A stretch of 64,000 nt of DNA from Ctena decussata (Eukaryota > Mollusca > Bivalvia > Lucinida > Lucinidae): the NCBI GenBank assembly GCA_963989385.1, contig OZ022503.1, positions 50,838,858 to 50,902,857 of the forward strand, given 5' to 3'. Shown piece after piece: positions 58,301-64,000 of this stretch. The notes under the pieces are model-generated. The model worked only from the letters and a program-made list of their open reading frames with translations, was not told where the DNA came from and ran no database searches. Within the stretch, counting starts at the first letter, position 1. Each line of letters begins with the position of its first letter. The translations under genes and the position numbers were made by a program.

Positions 58301-61300
58301 CTTGTTCTGAAGCCTTGCTGGTGTCAGGCGAGAAAGTCAAGCTCTGCTGAAGGTTAGGTGGTATTTGACATGGGCACCCTGGGTTTTTACCCAGTTTTGA
58401 TGAGGCAGAGAACTATTCTTGATTTTAGCTGTTTTGTCAAAGTTGTTTATACAAGGCAGTTTTACAAGCTAGGCCGTAGCCAGTAATGGTATAGTGTTGA
58501 TATTATTGAAAATAAAAACACAAAAAGAGAGAGAGACAAATAGACAAAGAGAGAGAGAAAGAGGCAGAGAGAAATAAGAGAAAGAACCAGTATTCTGGAA
58601 GGTCCTTTTAAACACTTAAAATATTGGGACAGGAGTGTGTTTAGCCAACAGTATAGTCCCAGGTCAGACTGCTGTGGTAGAAGTTGTCTGATCAGGTACT
58701 GCAGGGTTTGCTGTGTGAATCTAACCAAGTAGGTCTGAGCCCAGTTGTTCAAAACCAAAGCCATCATTAGTTAACGAGACTTTAAAGTTTCTGATGCATT
58801 ACATTGAACATATAAAACTGACATTTTTGCCAAAGAATCCTCTCATTTTTTTTTCAGCAAAAATTATTAGCGTACTTGATTGTATGTGTACTAGAAGATT
58901 TAACAAGTTCTTCATTAACAACTGGACTCAGATGGAACTGTCTGGAATCAGTGATAGATGAGTTAGTTACAGCCAGTAATAGGGGATGGGTAAAACTGAT
59001 ACACACCCAGTGGAAGTGCAACAATGGCTCAATGTCTACCCAATATTGTCCAAATATCCATGACATTTGACAACATTGGGTAGATGTTGTACCACCAATG
59101 TAGCATGTTAACCAGAGATGATTACTACCAGTGTAAAGTAGTTGCCTCTGTTTTCACCTTATTTTCTTTGTTTTAGTTTGGAAGCCTGACTACCAGCCCT
59201 CTCCATCTTTGAAATCTGGTGTAGGGAATGTCTCATCACAACCAGACTTTGGAATATCTTCAGTCAACACCCTTGCTGCTGATAATCCTATTAGGAGTAT
59301 ACCTGCAATGCTTAAAGGTAAAATCTGTTACATTGGAATAATGAGATCAGAATTCACAAATTTTGCCAGGGGTCCAATTGTTCAAAGCATTGTGTTAGCT
59401 TAACAAGGTCATTAGTTAGAGATTCACTAGGTCTTCTGGTACTCACTAAATCAAGTGTGCTAATATTTATTGCTGAAAAAAATGTGAGAAGCTTTTGCAT
59501 CGGAAAAGCTCCTTCTATTTTATCAGCAACAGATGGCAGTATTTTGTGCACATAATGTTTTAAAAATGTTTTGTAAACCCAAACTCATCATTAGTTTTGT
59601 AGTTTTGAACAACTGGGCCCATGCCATGATAAATGAGGATTACTTGATGATTATGCTTAGATTACTATCAAAAATACATAAGCCTCTTTTTCTACCCCTC
59701 CCCCTCCAACTCTTCCTTAAAAAGAAAGAATGATGCAGATTTTGAAATACAAACTTGTAAGTTTTTTAAATGCCAAAAAAGTATCTCTCCCTTCCCCTCC
59801 GCCAAAAACTCCCCCTAAAAAAGAATGATGCAGATTTTTAAATACAAACTTGTAATTTTTTTTAAATGCCCCCAAATATCCCCTCCAACCCTTTCCCCCC
59901 TCCACCCCCCACCCCCACACACACTTAAAACTCTACCCCATGAAAAGGAAAGAACCATGCAGATATTTAAATACAAACTTGTAAGTTTTTAATTGCCAAA
60001 AAGAAAAAGAAAAAAAAGGAGGTGTATATTTCAAAAAACAAATTCTTAAGATTTTAAAATGCAGGAATTTTGCATACATTACTTTATGTTCTTCAGAGAA
60101 AGAATCTCACATAAGAAGCACAAATGTGAAGAATGTTCAGAAGACTCCAAGCAAAGGACAAGACAGAAAGTCACCAAATACTTCTAGAAATAAAAGGCTA
60201 GATAGGTCAACCACCAGTAAAGCTTCTGTGAAGAAAATAACAGACAAGTCTCAAGACCAAGATATAGCTGAAAGTCAGCAATCTCAGTTATCTAAGTTGT
60301 CTCAGGTATTTACTAGTTAGAGCCAGAAAACCCCCAAAATGAATTGATAACTTGCAATTTTACATCTTTTCTAACACTGTTTTAGTCATATCAGGATGAT
60401 GGGAGGGTGATAATGAAAGGTTGTGTGCAGTGAAGCCCCATTTGTGGTTGAAAAGATTTCTGCATCTGGGGGCTCTCAAACCTGGGATCCATAAGATCAG
60501 CAGGCCAGCGCTTAACCTTTTGAGCTACCATGGCTCCTGCACCCAATTCTGTGATAAATTTTCTAATTTCTCAATGCAAGCATATGTTGTAACTCATTAG
60601 AATTAGAACAGTCATGTCAAAACAATTTCAGCAAGATAGTTTAGTTTAAACATATTTATTGTATCATAAACTGTACATGATTACAATATAAACATGAAAC
60701 AAATAATAGGATGGAAGCACCATAGTTTCTTATCGGGGTCATAATATGTTTTAATGCAGAAAAGTGGAAAATTACCCCTGTGCTTTTATTCAGCCTGGGG
60801 GAAGCACTGCTATTTCTTTGTAGTTTAATTTCACTGGGAGCTATAACATGACAGTATTATATATCCAATATTATATTAAATTAAGAAACATATTATTGAG
60901 TTATGATGTATATCTGTCCAATACTTAGTTTTTATGATACAAATGTGTTTGTGTTGCAGGCAGACAGTTCACTGTGGCAACAAGAGTTGGAGTCTGTCCA
61001 CTTCAGTTGTAGTGATGACTCACTAGACTTTGGCTCACCAACAGCTCATAGCACTCAAGTTGAAACTGTCCAGAAACGAGTGACAAGATGCCGTAAATTA
61101 CTGAGGGAGATAAAGGATACTAGTGCAGATAAAAGTGAAAAATCCAGTGTTAAATATTTAGGAATTATATCGCAGCCTTTAGCTACTGATAGTAATTCCT
61201 CAGATCTGGTTGTGTTAGAACAGGAAAAGGAAGCAGAAGCTATTTCTGTGGCAAATGTATCCTCGGATGATTCCTTTAAAGAACAAAGTGATCTAAGAAA

Positions 61301-64000
61301 TGTTGGTACTGATAGTAATGAAAATTCCAGTGTTAGGTATTTAGGAATTGTGACTCAAGCTGTAAAAACTTGCAGTGACAGTACTAGTCAAATAAAACAG
61401 GAATCTAATAAGAATGCTAAAACAGATAGTTCAGAGAATATACTATTAACAGATCCCTCAAAGGGACAAATTGGTGAAGTTCAGATTAAGAGAGAACCTG
61501 GTTGTGTTAGCCAGTCACTCATAGAGCAGAGAAGAAATGGGAGTACAGTTTCAAGGCTTTCAGAGAAAGAGACACACAGGGTACACAATGTTGAAGTTGA
61601 GAAAGAAAAAGGAAGCAATTTTGAATCAGAAGCCTCAAAAGATAAGACAGCAGCAAACAGTATCACTGATGACAGTGTCAAACAAGTCAGTACTGATAAA
61701 AATTCAGAATTAAGTCTGAATTTTAGTTCTGATAAAAGTGTCATATCTCCTTCACCTGAAGCTGAAGTGTCACATTTTTCACCATTCCCAGTTGCAGGCA
61801 GTGTGTCCAGACTGGTTTATTCTAGAATCAGAAAATCAAATCAGAGCTCTACATCTGACCAGTCAACAAGTACCGCAGACATGATAGATGACAAAAGTGG
61901 CTTAGCTCCTTTGGTTGAAAAAATGGTAGCACAAAATTCATGCGGAGTAGTATGTTATGAATCAAAGATAAGTACTGAACTTGTAAAAGATGGTTCAGTT
62001 CTTGGTGAAATGTTTCATTTGAAAAATCCTCCAAACTCAACTGTACACCAGCAAGGTTCCATTACTGATTCCAACAAAAGCATACATAGTAGTGATTCAA
62101 ATAACATGGAAGTATCATCAGAGGATCAAACTGGATATGAAACAGCTCTGTCAGAAATGAAAGATAATAGTTTATGTACAGACCAGATGCATGTAAATGA
62201 CCAAGAGAAGTCACTGACTAGTTTGACACCTGTTGAACTGAAGGTGAAACAAGAATCTTATAGGAATTGTGACGGCAGTATAGAAGAGCAAACCTCTGAC
62301 AGTTTGGAGTGCCACTTGGCAAAAGATTCAAGCATCAGAGAGGAAACTATGCATCTGACTGGTTACAAAATAGACAATACTGATGAGATTCCTGTTCAAA
62401 TAGAAAATGTTGAAACCAGGGAAACAAGGCAATTGAAAGAGAAAAACATTTCCACTAATTATATTTCCACTAGAAATGCCAGACAAAATGGTGAAGAAAG
62501 CATTCAGAAATCAAAAGTTATACGAAAGAGAACGGAAAAAAATCAACAAAACAGAAAAGAAAAACAATCACAAAGTTCTAATAATCATCTTCAGGGTAAC
62601 ACTACCAGAGAAACAGCTAGCCATGGCAGGCATGCTTTAAACAAAATTTATACTGCTAAAAATAATAAGATACCTGCTAGTTCTGGTAATAGGAGACGGT
62701 CAATAAGACTGTTAGCAAAACAAGGTATGGAAGAATCAATGACCAGAGCTGAAAAAAATGAAACTGAAGCAGTATCATTACAAGCAGACTTACTAGTAAC
62801 TAAAAGTGCAAGTAAGAAAGGATCACAGGCAGACAAGGAAAGACATATGAATAGATTTTCAAGCAGTGATCAAAGTGTTATTGATGATAATCTAGAAGGA
62901 GATATTATTGATGATAATCTACAAGGTGGTCATCACTTTGATGTTCGAGAAATGGCTACATCTGAAGATTCATCCATAGATGAAGATGGCAGAAATATCA
63001 CAGTCCCTTTGAAATCAAGGAAAACCAAAACCAACTCTTGCAGCTCATATAAAACTGCTGCACAAGCCAAACCATCAACAAAATGGGAAGCTAAATTTTA
63101 TGAATGGGCACAAAGGCATGAAGAGTCTGGCTGTATTGTGTCACAGTGCTCACAGTGTGACGATTCCAGTCTGTCAGGAGTTACTGAACAGTTAGAGTTG
63201 AGTCACAATAGAACTGTAATCAATAATGCTGCTTATATGTCTGAAGAATCTGACTCAAACACAGATTTAATTTGTAACAAAAGCTGTAATGATAGGGAGT
63301 TGAAGAAGTGTTGTGAAATATCTGATAAAGAAAACATCTCAAAAAGTCCTGCAGATCCAGGGGACAATTTGACTTCTTCAGCTGCCACAAGTGTAGAGCA
63401 CCTTTGCGTCACTGACCAGGTCAGAGACAAAACAAAAGAAAGCAGTAACAGAAATACCCCACTTACAAGTGTTTCTGGCAAAGCATCGGCAGACAATTCT
63501 AATAATACTACTGGAGCTTTAAGAACAGTAAAATCTAAAATTGCAAATTGCTGTGGTATTCAAAGTGATTCAGCAAGAAAAAATGATAATAATACTCTCC
63601 AAGACAAAAACTCTGGAAAACAAACGGGGTTAGATGAATCTTTTAGTTTTGAAACTGTTGATAGTCCAGATTTATTGACAGGTACACAGCCATTTGATAC
63701 TGAACACATTAGGATAAAGAACCCAACAGAAGCAGTAGTGTTGCCAGATATCTTAACTGGAACTCAGCCATTTGATAGTGTTTTCTCACAAACACAAAGT
63801 TTCATTCCTAATTTGTCAAGTACTTTAAGATCTATGTCAAGCACCAGCAATGAAATGTCTTCATTGAATTCTGATGAAAATGATAAATCAGGTGGAATGG
63901 TACCTGAACGCTTGTCATCAAATTCTGCATCATATATTAATTCTGGTAGAACTAAGTCACCCCTTAAGCCCAGTGGTGTCATTTCAAAAGAACTTGCTGT
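43337..64000 (+). CDS. ACD: TPP1/ACD-like shelterin protein, 5' complete, runs off the right edge
   Basis: In vertebrates TPP1 bridges POT1 and TIN2 at telomeres and recruits telomerase through its OB fold. Exons: 43337-43456, 47472-47578, 52121-52208, 52820-52911, 55028-55081, 56277-56440, 57411-57500, 59177-59317, 60097-60305, 60960 to beyond 64000; phases agree throughout, giving 1368 codons so far. Residues 12-21 LLKPWIVPFI match the LxPWIxxL start of the TPP1 OB fold; VTDGAVYIKARF (54-65) matches its VSDGTHSVRCLV strand; an acidic loop EIEDESQTDW (76-85) sits where human TPP1 has the TEL patch; YVLEVERFKL (110-119) matches YLQVDRFSLL; MPLSQLLAEM (172-181) matches SLSQLLDEM at the start of the POT1-binding region. 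The tail (over 1000 aa, mostly one giant exon) is Ser/Asn/Asp/Lys-rich with no known domain, against 458-544 aa for human TPP1. Head-to-head with PAR-6, as in human. What else it could be: another telomere OB-fold protein; synteny argues for ACD. Confidence 0.85.
43558..44607. mobile_element. ~1.05-kb element with long inverted ends, in TPP1 intron 1
   Basis: The left arm (about 43570-43650) TCGACGTTACCCAAGTGGCT .. CGTAACCATAGTTGCACAC is the inverse of the right arm (about 44520-44607). The ends carry GTTCA/TGAAC pentamer runs. Interior 43860-44000 has no ORF of note. It starts about 100 bp after exon 1. Confidence 0.75.
45151..45223 (-). repeat. tRNA-like sequence (CGG anticodon), SINE head or tRNA pseudogene
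   Basis: The minus strand reads a cloverleaf-like unit with box A TAGCTCAGTGGTAGAGC and box B GGTTCGAATCC and an anticodon loop TTCGGGA. The acceptor and T stems have mismatches. Part of the D-arm (ACTGAGCTATCGGGGC) is duplicated just outside it (45228-45245). Not a credible functional tRNA-Pro. Confidence 0.7.
46151..46188 (+). repeat. G-rich tract
   Basis: GGGGAGGGGTGGTGG followed by about 14 G and GAGGAGGGGAG: at least four G-runs, so it could form a G-quadruplex. It lies in TPP1 intron 1. Confidence 0.85.
46665..46745 (-). repeat. Decayed tRNA-like SINE head
   Basis: The minus strand has ACAGCTCAGTCGGTAGAAAC (box A-like) and GGTTCAAACTCAGG (box B-like). The rest is too worn to assign. 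Confidence 0.45.
47586..47745. repeat. MITE family C next to TPP1 exon 2
   Basis: It contains GCAAACAGTGCAGACCCAGA and the inverse pair CAGACTGCTCCTACAGAAGC / AGCAGTCTGATCAGGGTC. It starts about 8 bp after the exon 2 donor. Confidence 0.75.
48353..50665. mobile_element. 2313-bp non-autonomous element with perfect 24-bp TIRs and a scattered 14-mer
   Basis: Termini 48353-48376 (GGGTGATTTTC then seven A, TGAAGT) and 50642-50665 are exact inverses over 24 bp. AAAT flanks both sides (48349-48352, 50666-50669). The 14-mer GTCCCAAGTGCAAC occurs at 48926, 49091, 49785 and 50115 on the plus strand and 49441-49454 on the minus strand, with a variant (GTCCCAAGTGAAAC) at 48532. No ORF over 100 codons. 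Superfamily unknown to me. It sits in TPP1 intron 2. Confidence 0.88.
50862..52074. mobile_element. 1.2-kb tandem-repeat element with ATGTCCCCCCACC ends
   Basis: Perfect 13-bp inverted ends ATGTCCCCCCACC / GGTGGGGGGACAT enclose a GCGTCGGCGTC microsatellite and about eight copies of a ~150-bp unit. Built like the pearl-type element at 31 kb but unrelated in sequence. It ends 46 bp before TPP1 exon 3. Confidence 0.85.
50940..52015 (+). repeat. ~150-bp tandem repeat, about 8 copies
   Basis: Unit landmarks TGAACCAATGGATGGAATTT, CACCAAACTTGCATGGATA, TCATTGGGAC and TTTGGTGACCTTGACCTCAT recur at spacings of about 145-155 bp. Divergence is moderate and spread evenly over the copies. Confidence 0.92.
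52612..52776. repeat. MITE family B, internal fragment
   Basis: TCTGATCAGCCTGTGCATCT pairs with TGTGCAAATGCACAGGCTGA, around GTCTTTGCTGTCTGCATGAA. It ends about 45 bp before TPP1 exon 4. A smaller piece of the same family lies at 48136-48200. Confidence 0.65.
52932..53065. repeat. Fold-back MITE (GGTTATAAAACTT ends)
   Basis: GGTTATAAAACTT / AAGTTTTATAACC ends and internal AAATAAAGCACACTGACTGG / CCAATCAGTGTGCTTTATTT arms. It begins about 20 bp after the exon 4 donor of the TPP1-like gene. It shares its terminal motif with the element at 55135. Confidence 0.85.
53752..54030. repeat. MITE family E with internal partial duplication
   Basis: The block AAGTCACAAAAGTTGTTATC / CCTTTGTAAA appears twice (about 53771 and 53851). 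It ends near CCATGCACC. Confidence 0.7.
54139..54245. repeat. MITE family D
   Basis: TIR ACCGTAATGTGCATATACAT; 107 bp, nearly identical to the 28.56-kb copy and flanked by TA. Confidence 0.9.
54286..54480 (+). mobile_element. SINE family I, tRNA head truncated
   Basis: Body only: GGGCAGTTGTCAGTTACTGG, AGGAGGTCTAAGCATGCCC, GACCGTCCCGACATGACCAT, CGTGGACGTTAAACAATAAC. Confidence 0.85.
54790..54966. repeat. MITE family A, centre deleted
   Basis: Ends TGATCTAGATAAAGAGG and CCATCTTATCTGGAGCTCT. The central palindrome is reduced to ACCATGTCATTGAGACTGGT. It lies about 60 bp before exon 5. Confidence 0.7.
55135..55370. repeat. Inverted-repeat element (CCAAGGCTATAAAAC ends)
   Basis: CCAAGGCTATAAAACTTTTT / AAAAAGTTTTATAACCTTGG ends, with several CTCAACTCAGCTGAG repeats in both orientations and an inner GCCAAC..GTTGGC hairpin. 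Confidence 0.82.
55550..55765. repeat. MITE family F
   Basis: Ends TTAACGCTTTAAG and CTTAAAGAGTTAAA. Perfect core GATGAGGCGGCTCATTATGA mirrored by GAGCCGCCTCATC. Confidence 0.8.
55936..56136. repeat. MITE family A
   Basis: Very close to the 16.16-kb copy. CAGAGCCCTAGATAAGAGG and CCTCTTATCTAGAGCTCTG ends, with a flanking GGCTGA duplication. Confidence 0.9.
56448..56550. repeat. MITE family C next to TPP1 exon 6
   Basis: The perfect centre CAGATCAGACTGCTCCTAAG / GGAGCAGTCTGATCAGGGTC starts from ACCATATTTA only 8 bp after the exon 6 donor. Confidence 0.8.
56600..56765 (-). mobile_element. SINE family II, diverged
   Basis: It shares TATATCAGGGCAAAAGGAAT-type body and TTGCCTCCAGCAGAGCTAGA / ACCAGGGACAC head remnants with the 13.5-kb copy. 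Confidence 0.5.
56795..56999. repeat. MITE family C
   Basis: Ends TCATAAAAATTCTAGATATT and CCCAATTTTTAAAAATTTTA. Core GATCCTGATCAGACTGCCCC. Confidence 0.75.
57101..57301. repeat. MITE family A
   Basis: CAGAGCGTTAGATAAGAGG and CTCTTATCTAGTGCTTTG ends with an ACCAGT duplication on each side. Perfect core ACCGTCTCGATGAGACGGT. Confidence 0.9.
57781..57970 (+). mobile_element. SINE family I, tRNA head truncated
   Basis: Body from TTCTCCTTCTGCTGATTGAA to CCAACCAACCAATC tail. A further SINE-I tail alone (GTTTATCGTGGAAGTTAAGC plus AATC repeats) lies at 58099-58141. Confidence 0.85.
58612..58725. repeat. MITE family C, worn
   Basis: ACTTAAAATATTGGGACAGG, CAACAGTATAGTCCCAGGTC, then TGTCTGATCAGG. The right half is missing. 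Confidence 0.55.
58737..58930. repeat. MITE family G
   Basis: GAGCCCAGTTGTTCAAAACC to TTCATTAACAACTGGACTC. It lies upstream of TPP1 exon 8. Confidence 0.75.
59369..59620. repeat. MITE family G
   Basis: GGTCCAATTGTTCAAAGC and GTTTTGAACAACTGGGCCC ends. It begins about 50 bp after the exon 8 donor. Confidence 0.8.
59690..60060 (+). repeat. ~110-bp degenerate tandem repeat, 3-4 copies
   Basis: The phrase GAATGATGCAGATTTT..AAATACAAACTTGTAA recurs near 59729, 59823 and 59950, separated by C-rich (CCCTCC/CACCCCC) spacers. It runs up to the acceptor of TPP1 exon 9. Confidence 0.85.
60365..60540 (-). mobile_element. SINE family II
   Basis: GATGATGGGAGGGTGATAATGA body and GGGCTCTCAAACCTGGGATC / CAGCAGGCCAGCGCTTAACC head, minus orientation; the longest uninterrupted copy of this family. 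Confidence 0.7.
60550..60795. repeat. MITE family A, disrupted
   Basis: TTTCTCAATGCAAGCATATG at the left and GGGGTCATAATATGTTTTAA at the right are family-A arms. The AT-rich centre (about 60630-60740) is unrelated and may be a further insertion. Confidence 0.5.

Overview
The window is animal nuclear DNA and most likely comes from a bivalve mollusc. It is AT-rich, its genes are split by many introns with GT-AG junctions, and the spaces are filled with fold-back MITEs, tRNA-derived SINEs and one element built like the bivalve 'pearl' family (terminal inverted repeats, a ~166-bp tandem core and an ACGG microsatellite). No operons, phage or CRISPR are present. Long single-frame ORFs outside the exons listed here are mostly repeats.

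Four protein genes can be rebuilt exon by exon, in two head-to-head pairs. Pair 1 (1.8-19.6 kb) is a TK2-type deoxynucleoside kinase on the minus strand (8 recognisable exons, extreme 5' end unresolved) and a complete 9-exon DHRS4-type short-chain dehydrogenase/reductase on the plus strand (276 aa). The second certain boundary of the shared promoter lies 465 bp from the DHRS4 ATG. Pair 2 (36.3-64 kb) is a complete 3-exon PAR-6 on the minus strand (PB1, semi-CRIB, PDZ; 367 aa) and, 379 bp away on the plus strand, a 5'-complete gene for a TPP1/ACD-like shelterin protein (10 exons seen, at least 1368 aa, running off the right edge). Human ACD and PARD6A are also head-to-head neighbours on 16q22.1, so this pair looks like microsynteny and possibly a shared promoter kept since the bilaterian ancestor. 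It also supports the TPP1 call, which rests on weak sequence similarity.

The intergenic block 19.6-36.3 kb and the introns hold at least eight MITE families (labelled A-H here), two SINE families, and several larger non-autonomous elements: a 1.0-kb pearl-like element (30.97-31.99 kb), a 1.2-kb tandem-repeat element (50.86-52.07 kb), a 2.3-kb element with perfect 24-bp inverted ends and a 14-mer scattered six times inside it (48.35-50.67 kb), and two elements ending in CAGGGCTC with 5-bp target duplications. Nested insertions with clear target-site duplications allow relative dating. A few exon-like fragments near 27, 30, 34 and 35 kb may belong to an unrecognised gene converging on PAR-6, but I could not identify it.

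Functionally the window holds mitochondrial nucleotide salvage (TK2), carbonyl/retinoid reduction (DHRS4), cell polarity (PAR-6) and telomere protection (TPP1). Only the promoter-sharing pairs suggest any joint regulation.
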